Assembly (NCBI GenBank): GCA_963934855.1
Contig: CAWWAC010000020.1
Location: 1 to 35,001, forward strand
Direction of reading: 5' to 3'
Origin: MAG-120531 sp963934855
Lineage (GTDB): Bacteria; Bacteroidota; Bacteroidia; Flavobacteriales; Flavobacteriaceae
DNA length: 35,001 nt
In this document: positions 1 through 7,179 of the stretch, piece after piece
How the letters are laid out: each line of letters opens with the position of its first letter
Numbering within the stretch: the first letter of the stretch is position 1
The notes under the pieces: model-generated
Database searches by the model: none
What the model saw: only the letters and a program-made list of their open reading frames with translations
What the model was told of the DNA's origin: nothing
Program-made: the position numbers and the translations under genes

Positions 1-2
1 AT

Positions 3-290
3 GGAGCGCTTGAAGATATCAGTGCTTTTGTAAATGATATGGAAAATGGAATACTCATCCTAAGAAAGGATCAAGAAAACTACATGGCATTTGATAATTG
101 TTGTCCTCACTTAGGAACAAGAAATCAATGGACCTATTCTAATAACAGATTTAGATGTAATAACCACGGGAATTCATTTGGTATAGGAGAAGGATTCACC
201 TCTTTTTGTAGCTCTAATAGTACCTCAGGTAATCTTAAACAATTCCCTGTAAAGATTTATAAAGATATGCTCACGCTAGATTTTAACTAA
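3..290 (+). CDS. Rieske [2Fe-2S] domain protein, C-terminal part (5' end outside window)
   Basis: The frame is open from the first bases of the window and ends at TAA 288-290, so only the C-terminal ~95 residues are visible. The ATG at 39 lies inside the domain and is not a credible start. The Rieske cluster signature is present: C-P-H, 15 residues, then C-N-N-H, giving the two Cys and two His ligands of a [2Fe-2S] cluster. In Flavobacteria such small Rieske proteins are often exported lipoproteins, but the N-terminus is missing here so location cannot be judged. It precedes the GMC dehydrogenase on the same strand but is separated from it by ~350 bp, so cotranscription is unproven. Role is probably electron transfer; the partner is unknown. 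Confidence 0.8.
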   Translation, partial: GALEDISAFVNDMENGILILRKDQENYMAFDNCCPHLGTRNQWTYSNNRFRCNNHGNSFGIGEGFTSFCSSNSTSGNLKQFPVKIYKDMLTLDFN

Positions 291-525
291 AAGCACATAG
301 CCTTTGGGTTATATATAGATATCACAACCAACCCCAAAAAAGAAAACCGTTTCTAGAAAACCCACCCCTCTCTTTAAATGAAGTGATGCATTAGGACTTT
401 TTGAGGTTTTTTAATTTTTTGTCTTAAATATGTCCAATTTATATCAATACTTTTTTATTCATTATCATAAAGGATATGTATTAAACATAACTTCTGTATG
501 GGGAGCCTATGGTAAAAATAGAATG

Positions 526-578
526 AAAAGGTTGTTAAACTGCTCTAAAAGGTTGTTTTGAGGCGTTCAGAAGTTGTT
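526..578 (+). promoter_or_regulatory. Three direct repeats at exact 21-bp period, possible activator binding site
   Basis: AAAAGGTTGTT occurs at 526-536 and again, identically, at 547-557. A related copy CAGAAGTTGTT (8 of 11 matching) is at 568-578. The copy starts are exactly 21 bp apart, about two helical turns, so all three would face the same side of the DNA. This is the geometry of direct-repeat sites bound by LytTR-domain response regulators, and the core GTT fits their loose consensus. That regulator class is an inference. The array ends next to a TGGTATAAT sequence, 60 bp before the chosen ATG of the GMC gene. Confidence 0.5.
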
Positions 579-586
579 GGTATAAT
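578..586 (+). promoter_or_regulatory. Extended -10-like sequence before the GMC dehydrogenase
   Basis: TGGTATAAT matches the extended -10 form TGnTATAAT. It overlaps the end of the third direct repeat and lies 52 bp before the ATG at 638. It is not the usual Bacteroidetes -7 motif, so its use as a promoter here is uncertain. Confidence 0.3.
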
Positions 587-637
587 TCACTTTTTCCGAA
601 TGATTTTTTGAGCTATATTGTCGAAAAAATTCAACTT

Positions 638-2356
638 ATGCAAATTATAGAATCTTCAAAAATCTACGATGCAATCATTGTGGGCTCTGGAGCTGGTGGT
701 GGAATGGCTACGAAAGTATTGTCAGAAGCAGGTTTAGATATTGCAGTATTAGAGGCTGGTCCTCATTTTGACCCTGCCAACCCAGACCAACAAACACAAA
801 TGAAGTGGCCTTGGGAGTCTCCAAGAAGGGGCGCTAATACACAGAGGGCTTTTGGAGATTTTGACGCACTGTACGGAGGTTGGGATATTCCTGGTGAACC
901 ATACACTAGAAAAGATGGCACAAAATTTGACTGGTTTAGGTCTAGAATGTTAGGTGGTAGAACCAATCACTGGGGCCGGATTTCACTTCGTTTTTCTGAG
1001 AGAGACTTTAAGCATAAAGATATAGATGGATTAGGAGCCAACTGGCCCATAGGATACCAAGATGTAAAGCCCTATTATGACAAAGTAGATAAGCTAATTG
1101 GCCTTTTTGGATCTAAAGAAAATTTACCTAATGAACCAGACGGTTTCTTTTTGCCTCCACCAAAACCTCGTTTACATGAATTATTTTACATAAAAGGTGC
1201 TAGAAAATCTAATATACCAGTCATTCCCTCTAGAATGTCTATGCTCACCAAAAAAATTAACCCAGAAAGAGGGGTTTGCTTTTATTGTGGTCAGTGTAAT
1301 AGGTCATGTTCTGTCTATGCAGATTTTTCTGCGGGGAGTTGTTTAATTTTTCCTGCCCAAAAAAATGGTGGACAGATAGATTTATTTACCAATGCTATGG
1401 TTAGGGAGGTGCTCACAAATAGTGAAGGAAAGGCTACAGGAGTTTCCTATATCAATAAGACAGATAGGAAGGAGTATAGGCTTATGGCTAAGGTAGTTGT
1501 CTTGGCAGCATCGGCATGTAGCTCTGCTAGAATTTTGCTAAATTCTAAATCTCCACAGCATCCTAACGGATTGGGAAATAGTTCTGACCATGTAGGTAGG
1601 TATTTACATGATTCTACCGGAAGCAGTAGGGCTGCCTTTATTCCAGATTTGGTAAATAGAAAAACCTATAATGAAGACGGAGTAGGTGGTATGCATGTAT
1701 ACACCCCTTGGTGGTTGGATAACAAAAAATTAGATTTCCCACGCGGTTACCACATAGAGGTATGGGGAGGTATGGGAATGCCAAATTACGGCTTTGGATT
1801 TAACGCCAATGAATACAATAAATTTTTTGGGCTTAAGGTGGGTGGCTATGGAAATAGCCTAAGATCAGATGTAAAGAAATATTACGGCTCAGTAGTAGGC
1901 TTTGGAGGTAGGGGAGAGTCTATTCCACAAAAAGATAACTATTGTGAAATTGATCCTTCTGTTGTAGACGAATTTGGAATTCCAGTATTGCGTTTTCACT
2001 ATAAATGGACAGATTTTGAACGCAAGCAGACCAGACATATGCAACAAACCTTTGACGAACTTATTCATAATATGGGTGGAGAAGCACTATCTGAAGCACC
2101 TGGAGCAGATAAAGATTATGGTTTAGAGGCTCCTGGTAGAATTATCCATGAGGTGGGCACCACTAGAATGGGCTCAGACCCAAAAACGTCTGTAGTGAAC
2201 GAATTTCAGCAGTTACATGACGCAGACAATGTGTTTATTGTAGATGCAGGCCCTTTTGTTTCTCAGGCAGATAAAAATCCAACTTGGACTATTTTAGCTT
2301 TGTCTTGGAGAACCTGTGATTATATTATAGAACAGTTAAAAACGCAAAATATATAA
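638..2356 (+). CDS. GMC-family FAD-dependent dehydrogenase, catalytic subunit with Cys cluster
   Basis: A 572-residue glucose-methanol-choline oxidoreductase that would oxidise an alcohol or sugar hydroxyl using FAD. The N-terminal Rossmann motif GSGAGGG is near residue 16. The C-terminal domain has the HEVGTTRMG motif (His504) and the NPTWTILAL motif (Asn547), fitting the His/Asn active-site pair of the family. Cys214, 217, 220 and 224 form a CxxCxxCxxxC cluster. Three of them (214, 220, 224) have the spacing reported for the 3Fe-4S cluster of bacterial FAD glucose dehydrogenase. The next gene, 3 bp downstream, is a subunit-3 type partner, so the two form a gamma-alpha type complex. The frame extends 10 codons upstream to a TTG at 608; the ATG at 638 is preferred because it leaves the usual short lead before the FAD motif. 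Substrate is unknown. Confidence 0.9.
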   Translation: MQIIESSKIYDAIIVGSGAGGGMATKVLSEAGLDIAVLEAGPHFDPANPDQQTQMKWPWESPRRGANTQRAFGDFDALYGGWDIPGEPYTRKDGTKFDWFRSRMLGGRTNHWGRISLRFSERDFKHKDIDGLGANWPIGYQDVKPYYDKVDKLIGLFGSKENLPNEPDGFFLPPPKPRLHELFYIKGARKSNIPVIPSRMSMLTKKINPERGVCFYCGQCNRSCSVYADFSAGSCLIFPAQKNGGQIDLFTNAMVREVLTNSEGKATGVSYINKTDRKEYRLMAKVVVLAASACSSARILLNSKSPQHPNGLGNSSDHVGRYLHDSTGSSRAAFIPDLVNRKTYNEDGVGGMHVYTPWWLDNKKLDFPRGYHIEVWGGMGMPNYGFGFNANEYNKFFGLKVGGYGNSLRSDVKKYYGSVVGFGGRGESIPQKDNYCEIDPSVVDEFGIPVLRFHYKWTDFERKQTRHMQQTFDELIHNMGGEALSEAPGADKDYGLEAPGRIIHEVGTTRMGSDPKTSVVNEFQQLHDADNVFIVDAGPFVSQADKNPTWTILALSWRTCDYIIEQLKTQNI

Positions 2357-2359
2357 GCC

Positions 2360-3073
2360 ATGGATAGAAGAGAAAGTATTAGATCCCTTTTTGTTGGAGC
2401 AGCAGCTGGATCTTTAGTTTTGGCAGCCTGTAAGCCAGAGTTTAGTGAGCAAACCCAAGAAGCACTGTCTAAAGGGTCCACTAATTACGGAAGAACACCA
2501 GAGGAAGATACCCAGATTGCGTCTTTACATGCCAAACAGTTTTTTTTCCCACACGAACTAGAAACTTTAGGAGTTTTAAGCGCAATTATACTCCCTGCAA
2601 ATGAAGATTTTCCTAGTGCTACAGATGTTGGAGTCATAGATTTCATTGAGTTTATGGCCAAAGATCATGAACCTTTTCAAATCCCACTTAGGGGCGGTCT
2701 CATGTGGCTAGATGGATACAGTAACAAGCAATTTGGATTAGAGTTTAAAGTTCTTGAGGCGGACCAGCAACATGAAATTTTAGAAACCATAGCATATCCA
2801 GACTTACAAGTTTCTGAAAATGAAAGGCCACTAGAGGTGCGTTTTTTCTCTCTTATTAGAAATCTCACTCTTACCGGATATTTTACTTCAGAAACGGGGA
2901 TAAAAGACCTTGGATATAAAGGCAATATGCCCAATGTATGGGACGGTGTGCCACAAGAGGTTTTAGACCAGCATGGAATGGCTTATGAGCCCACTTGGCT
3001 ATCTAAATGTATAGACCAAAGTACCAGGGCTACAATAGCCCAATGGGATGAAGAGGGAAACTTACTTAATTAG
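2360..3073 (+). CDS. Gluconate 2-dehydrogenase subunit 3 family protein (Tat-exported small subunit)
   Basis: A 237-residue partner of the GMC dehydrogenase, starting 3 bp after it. The N-terminus begins MDRRES, followed by a hydrophobic stretch ending LAAC, with Cys24. This looks like a Tat signal (twin Arg at 3-4) ending in a lipobox, so the protein is probably exported folded and lipid-anchored. The FAD subunit has no signal of its own and, as known for FAD glucose dehydrogenase, is probably carried out of the cytoplasm by this subunit. No cytochrome c subunit is encoded next to the pair, so the electron acceptor is unknown. The 3' end overlaps the stop of the convergent methyltransferase gene by 4 bp. 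Confidence 0.85.
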   Translation: MDRRESIRSLFVGAAAGSLVLAACKPEFSEQTQEALSKGSTNYGRTPEEDTQIASLHAKQFFFPHELETLGVLSAIILPANEDFPSATDVGVIDFIEFMAKDHEPFQIPLRGGLMWLDGYSNKQFGLEFKVLEADQQHEILETIAYPDLQVSENERPLEVRFFSLIRNLTLTGYFTSETGIKDLGYKGNMPNVWDGVPQEVLDQHGMAYEPTWLSKCIDQSTRATIAQWDEEGNLLN

Positions 3074-4248
3074 ATTTTTTCACACACAATCACTACAGCC
3101 TTATTATTTAGATCAGTAGAAAAGAAAATATATACATGGCCTCCATCTTGGAGGCTGTGTTTTTTTCTTAAATCTGCTACTGTAGATTTAAAGTTTCTGA
3201 CACTGACATTGGCTTTTGTTTTAGTAAATATTTTTAGGTTTTTTTTGTTGTATGGCAATACGGCCTTGACTTTAAAACTTCTTCCCGGAAAGGGGACGAG
3301 ACTTGTTGCGGTATACAAATGGCTATGGTCATGTAGTTTGAATAGTCCCATTTGCTGAGCCACACTTTTAAAAGCTCCAATCTTCATTACAGCTGCATGC
3401 GGCTCATATAAATAAGCTAACACCTCGCTTTTAGGTGCCATGCTGTTTGCTTCTATGTCTATACTTGTGGTAAATTTGGTGCTATCTAGTGAAGACTCTA
3501 AAAGTACAGCAGTGAGTGCAGCGGGGCCTTGATAATCCTTTTCTAAAATCCAAAGCAATTCTTTTACTTCATTGCCTACTCCAATAGCCTGCACCTCTTT
3601 TACATGGCTTAAGTCTTTTAAGCCTGCTTTTATATCTAGTATGGGCGCAGTTTTAATAAGTATTGTTTGAGTCTTTGACCAAAGAAGAGGTAGTATGTCT
3701 TTTATATTAGGGCTACAGTCTTCTAATAAAAACACCTTTCCTTTTTTTTGATCTCTTCTGGAGGGGTCTATATAAACCCAATCTAAAGCAGTTTGCTTTT
3801 CTAAAAAATTAAGACTATCACTCAAAATACAATTAATGTTTTTAACGCCCAACACTTTAAAATTATAACCGACTATCTCTGATAATTCCGTATTGATTTC
3901 TACATGAAAAACAGTATCAGTATTTTTAGCAAAATAAAAGCTATCTACCCCAAACCCACCAGAGATGTCTGCCCCAGTTTTTCCACTTAATAAACTCGCT
4001 TTGTATTGTGCTGTTATTTCAGAAGAGGTCTGCTCAATTTGTAGGGGAAGTGGATAATAAATGTAAGGAGTATGAAACCAAGTGGGTAGCTTATTCTCAC
4101 ATTTTTTGGCAGCAATAATCTGGTTAATAATCTCTTTAGAGCTGGCACCGTCAAAAATTGGATTAGACAGCAAAACTGACAAGCTGTCAGTAGCTATATT
4201 TTTATTTATAAAATACTGAATATCAGTGTTTAAAATATATTTATTCAA
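3070..4248 (-). CDS. Class I SAM-dependent methyltransferase with THUMP-like C-terminal domain
   Basis: A 392-residue protein of a family common in Bacteroidetes. A Rossmann motif I is visible as DISGGFGVDSFYFA around residue 95, and a DPSRR motif follows in the DWVYIDPSRR segment near residue 160. The C-terminal ~80 residues resemble the THUMP-like module seen in these proteins. RNA methylation is the likely activity because of that module and because the gene is last in an operon with two RNA-modification genes, but the target base is not known. It starts 7 bp after the permease gene, with which it is surely cotranscribed. Confidence 0.75.
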   Translation of the reverse strand: MNKYILNTDIQYFINKNIATDSLSVLLSNPIFDGASSKEIINQIIAAKKCENKLPTWFHTPYIYYPLPLQIEQTSSEITAQYKASLLSGKTGADISGGFGVDSFYFAKNTDTVFHVEINTELSEIVGYNFKVLGVKNINCILSDSLNFLEKQTALDWVYIDPSRRDQKKGKVFLLEDCSPNIKDILPLLWSKTQTILIKTAPILDIKAGLKDLSHVKEVQAIGVGNEVKELLWILEKDYQGPAALTAVLLESSLDSTKFTTSIDIEANSMAPKSEVLAYLYEPHAAVMKIGAFKSVAQQMGLFKLHDHSHLYTATSLVPFPGRSFKVKAVLPYNKKNLKIFTKTKANVSVRNFKSTVADLRKKHSLQDGGHVYIFFSTDLNNKAVVIVCEKI

Positions 4249-4255
4249 AGTATTA

Positions 4256-5344
4256 CTATAAGTTTTCTGTCCATGATTTTAACTGACTATTTCCTGCAAA
4301 AAACACCTTAACAACTACTTTAATAGCGGTGTAAAACGGAATAGCTACTACCATTCCAGTAACTCCCCAAAGCAAGCCTCCGCATAAAATAATTAGAAAA
4401 ATTTCTAAAGGGTGTGACTTCACACTTTTAGAAAAAATCAGTGGTTGTGAAAGAAAATTATCAACCAACTGCCCTAACAAAAAACCAATCATTACATAGG
4501 TTGTTTTTGGTAAAATAACAGTGTTAAAAGAGCTCCCTAATTGGCTGCTCATAGTTAAGAACATCATGAGAAAACCACCCACTATTGGCCCAACATATGG
4601 AATGAGATTTAGAAGCGCACATAGAAAGGCAATAACCATGGCATTGGGTACAGAGAAAATAGAGAGCACAATGCTATAGATCACAAATAAAATAAGAATC
4701 TGAAACAACAAGCCTAAAAAATATCTGGAGAGTAGATCTGTTATTTTTAAGAAGGCCTCCTGAGTTTTTACGTGCTCCTTAAGAGGTATAAATAATAAAA
4801 TACCCTTTTCAAAAAGAACGCTGTCTTTTAAAAAGAAAAAAGAGATAAAGATTACTGAAAATAAACCAGCACTCACATTTCCCAATAAAGTGAGAATGGA
4901 GTTAAAAAACCCAGGTAATTGATCTAAGGAGAGGCTGTTAAAAAGCTTTGTTTCTGTAAGGTTTTGAAGTGCATACTTATTTTCAATTCCAAAATAAGTA
5001 CTAATTTCATTATAAAGTTCATTTATACTAGCCCTTAAGCCTTTTAAGTCTAATAAACTTAAATTTTCACCTTGCTGTACCATAAGGGGTACCACTAAAG
5101 CTATGATCATTGCTAAAATTCCCAATAGAACAGCCATGGCAGTAATGGCAGCCAAATTTTGATTAAATTTTAGCCTAGTTCTTAAAAATAAAACAATAGG
5201 CCTTCCAATTAAAGAGACAACAGCTGCAATAAGAATATAGGTGATGAGTATGAAAATAGCATTTACAAAGTAAAGCACTCCTATAATACCAGCCACTATG
5301 GCAAGCGCCCTTAATATTCCGTCAGCAATGGTTTTAGCTCTCAT
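4256..5344 (-). CDS. AI-2E family (PerM/UPF0118) membrane transporter
   Basis: A ~362-residue integral membrane protein with hydrophobic segments in the family layout: two near the N-terminus, one around residue 60-90, then a large soluble part and a C-terminal group including the LLNLIPYVGPIVGGFL segment typical of AI-2E/PerM proteins. Family members export varied small solutes or ions; the name should not be read as proof of autoinducer-2 transport. An ATG at 5353 would add three residues; the ATG at 5344 (MRAKTIADG) matches the usual start of flavobacterial relatives better. Either start overlaps the end of rsmE, indicating translational coupling. Confidence 0.85.
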   Translation of the reverse strand: MRAKTIADGILRALAIVAGIIGVLYFVNAIFILITYILIAAVVSLIGRPIVLFLRTRLKFNQNLAAITAMAVLLGILAMIIALVVPLMVQQGENLSLLDLKGLRASINELYNEISTYFGIENKYALQNLTETKLFNSLSLDQLPGFFNSILTLLGNVSAGLFSVIFISFFFLKDSVLFEKGILLFIPLKEHVKTQEAFLKITDLLSRYFLGLLFQILILFVIYSIVLSIFSVPNAMVIAFLCALLNLIPYVGPIVGGFLMMFLTMSSQLGSSFNTVILPKTTYVMIGFLLGQLVDNFLSQPLIFSKSVKSHPLEIFLIILCGGLLWGVTGMVVAIPFYTAIKVVVKVFFAGNSQLKSWTENL

Positions 5345-6053
5345 AATTTTCATTTTGTGCGGCTACAGATGCGGTGGCATAAATAGCGGCAGTTTCTGTT
5401 CTCAAACGTGTACTTCCAAAGCTAACCGCTTTAAAGCCCTTGGCTAAAGCCTTAGTAATTTCTAATGTAGAAAAATCACCTTCAGGTCCAATAAGCAAGT
5501 GAATGGTTTGGTTTTTTAAATTTTGATTATTAAACCCAATTTTCTCTTTGCTGGGGTCACAGTGCGCTATGTAAGTGTGTCCCTTAAAAGGTAATTCTAA
5601 TAATTTACTAAGACTTATAGCAGGTTTTAAAAGGGGTAAATAGCTTTGTAAGGATTGTTTCATAGCACTGAGTATCACCTTTTCATAGCGTTCGGGTTTA
5701 ATCACTTTTCTCTCAGATTGTGCACATATAATAGGCGTAATACTACTAATACCTATTTCAGTGGCTTTTTCCAAGAACCATTCAAAGCGTTCATTCATTT
5801 TAGTAGGGGCCACATATAAATGAAGTATGTATGGTTTAGAAGCTTCAAAAGTTACCTTTATCAGTTTCAGGTGAATTTCATTTCCTTTGCTAGGGCCTAT
5901 TTCTGCAAGGGCCAAAAGTCCTTTTCCATTAGTGACATGAATCTGGTCTCCTATTTTTTTTCTAAGTACACGACTGACATGAGTACTTTCTTGCTGAGGC
6001 AGCAACAGACTTGGGTCTTCTAAAGAAAAATGAGGGACATAAAAAAGATTCAT
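5334..6053 (-). CDS. rsmE: 16S rRNA (uracil-1498-N3)-methyltransferase RsmE
   Basis: A 239-residue SPOUT-class methyltransferase that methylates U1498 of 16S rRNA in the decoding region. The knot signature is clear: LLIGPEGDFS followed by SFGSTRLRTETAA near the C-terminus. The central APTKMNERFEWFLEKATEIG segment with K, R and E is also characteristic. The length is normal for the family. It starts 6 bp after the tsaD stop and overlaps the permease start, so it sits in one tight operon. Confidence 0.95.
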   Translation of the reverse strand: MNLFYVPHFSLEDPSLLLPQQESTHVSRVLRKKIGDQIHVTNGKGLLALAEIGPSKGNEIHLKLIKVTFEASKPYILHLYVAPTKMNERFEWFLEKATEIGISSITPIICAQSERKVIKPERYEKVILSAMKQSLQSYLPLLKPAISLSKLLELPFKGHTYIAHCDPSKEKIGFNNQNLKNQTIHLLIGPEGDFSTLEITKALAKGFKAVSFGSTRLRTETAAIYATASVAAQNENYES

Positions 6054-6059
6054 ATATTT

Positions 6060-7094
6060 TTATTTTATTAAATACCTGGCTTTGGCTGTTATTTTTTGAT
6101 TTGTAAAGTCTTTTTTAAGGTATTTTAAATAACCCACAACACCAATCATAGCCGCATTGTCTGTGCAGTATTCAAAAGCAGGAATATGAACAGTCCAACC
6201 ATACTTTTTAGAGGCAGTCATAAGGGCTTTTCTAATACCTGAATTGGCTGAAACTCCACCTCCTATGGCGATCTCTCTCAAACCGGTTTGTGCCATAGCT
6301 TTCTTTACTTTTTGCATCAGGATTTTTACAATAGTGCCTTGAATTGAAGCACATATATCTGCTTTGTTTTCTTCTATAAAAGATGGGTTTTTAGCAGTTT
6401 CACGTTGTATAAAGTACAAAATACTAGTCTTTAATCCACTAAAACTAAAGTCAAGGCCATCTACTTTAGGAATGGGAAAATCAAAAGTATTGGGGTTTCC
6501 TTCTTGGGCAAATTTGTCTATTAAAGGGCCTCCAGGATAAGGAAATCCAAGTATTTTAGCAGACTTATCAAAGGCCTCTCCTACAGCATCGTCAAGGGTT
6601 TCACCGAGGACTTCCATATCAAAAAAATCTTTGACAAGAATAAGTTGGGTATGCCCACCACTAATGGTGAGTGCAATGAATGGAAAACGAGGAGGTGATT
6701 TTGACGGCTGTTCTGGACTTTCAATAAAATGAGCCAATACATGTCCCTGCATGTGGTTCACTTCTATAAGAGGAATGTTAAGACCCATAGCCAACGATTT
6801 AGCAAAAGAAGTACCCACCAACAGAGACCCCATAAGGCCAGGTCCTCTGGTAAAGGCAATAGCGTCTAATTCTGAAGCTTTTAATCCAGCAACTTTTAAG
6901 GCCTGGTCTACCACTGGAACAATATTTTGTTGGTGTGCCCTAGAGGCTAATTCAGGAACTACACCTCCGTAGGCTTCGTGAATTTTCTGCGTGGCCACTA
7001 TATTACTAAGTCTCTTAAAGTTCTTTAAAACAGCAGCAGAGGTGTCATCGCAGGAAGATTCTATCGCTAAAATGTGAATTGAGGTATTTTCCAT
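6060..7094 (-). CDS. tsaD: tRNA N6-adenosine threonylcarbamoyltransferase TsaD
   Basis: A 344-residue Kae1/TsaD protein that transfers threonylcarbamoyl to A37 of ANN-reading tRNAs, working with TsaB, TsaC and TsaE (not in this window). The start IHILAIESSCDDTSAAV is the family hallmark. The metal-binding HxxxH motif is His114/His118 in NHMQGHVLAH. ASKHA nucleotide-binding motifs follow (TISGGHTQL, then IGGGVSANS near the C-terminus). It is the first gene of the minus-strand operon and has a -7 promoter box just upstream, 30 bp from its ATG. Confidence 0.97.
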   Translation of the reverse strand: MENTSIHILAIESSCDDTSAAVLKNFKRLSNIVATQKIHEAYGGVVPELASRAHQQNIVPVVDQALKVAGLKASELDAIAFTRGPGLMGSLLVGTSFAKSLAMGLNIPLIEVNHMQGHVLAHFIESPEQPSKSPPRFPFIALTISGGHTQLILVKDFFDMEVLGETLDDAVGEAFDKSAKILGFPYPGGPLIDKFAQEGNPNTFDFPIPKVDGLDFSFSGLKTSILYFIQRETAKNPSFIEENKADICASIQGTIVKILMQKVKKAMAQTGLREIAIGGGVSANSGIRKALMTASKKYGWTVHIPAFEYCTDNAAMIGVVGYLKYLKKDFTNQKITAKARYLIK

Positions 7095-7095
7095 T

Positions 7096-7103
7096 TATCT
7101 TTG
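7096..7103 (+). promoter_or_regulatory. -7 box for tamB
   Basis: TATCTTTG matches the Bacteroidetes -7 consensus TAnnTTTG. A weak -33 candidate (TGTG, 7073-7076) lies 19 bp upstream, inside the start of tsaD. Transcription would begin near 7110. Confidence 0.45.
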
Positions 7104-7123
7104 GAATCTATATAGATTTATTA

Positions 7124-7152
7124 CAAAGGTAAAACATAAAAGCGCTATCAAA
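7124..7152 (-). promoter_or_regulatory. Promoter of the tsaD operon
   Basis: On the minus strand, TACCTTTG (plus coordinates 7124-7131) matches TAnnTTTG, and TTTG at 7149-7152 fits the -33 element with a 17-bp spacer, slightly short. The box is 30 bp before the tsaD ATG. It lies in the leader of tamB. Confidence 0.5.
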
Positions 7153-7179
7153 AAATATAGAATAATTGGAGTCAGAATT

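Larger units (their letters stand above)
291..637. other. Intergenic region before the GMC dehydrogenase
   Basis: A 347-bp AT-rich gap with no convincing coding frame. Its left half shows no clear terminator. Its right part carries three direct repeats (526-578) and a sequence resembling an extended -10 element (578-586). No TAnnTTTG box was found here. Confidence 0.6.

Noticed and set aside
4256..5344. Claim of a quorum-sensing autoinducer-2 exporter
   Set aside because: The AI-2E family name is historical; nothing in the sequence or the RNA-modification operon context supports AI-2 transport.
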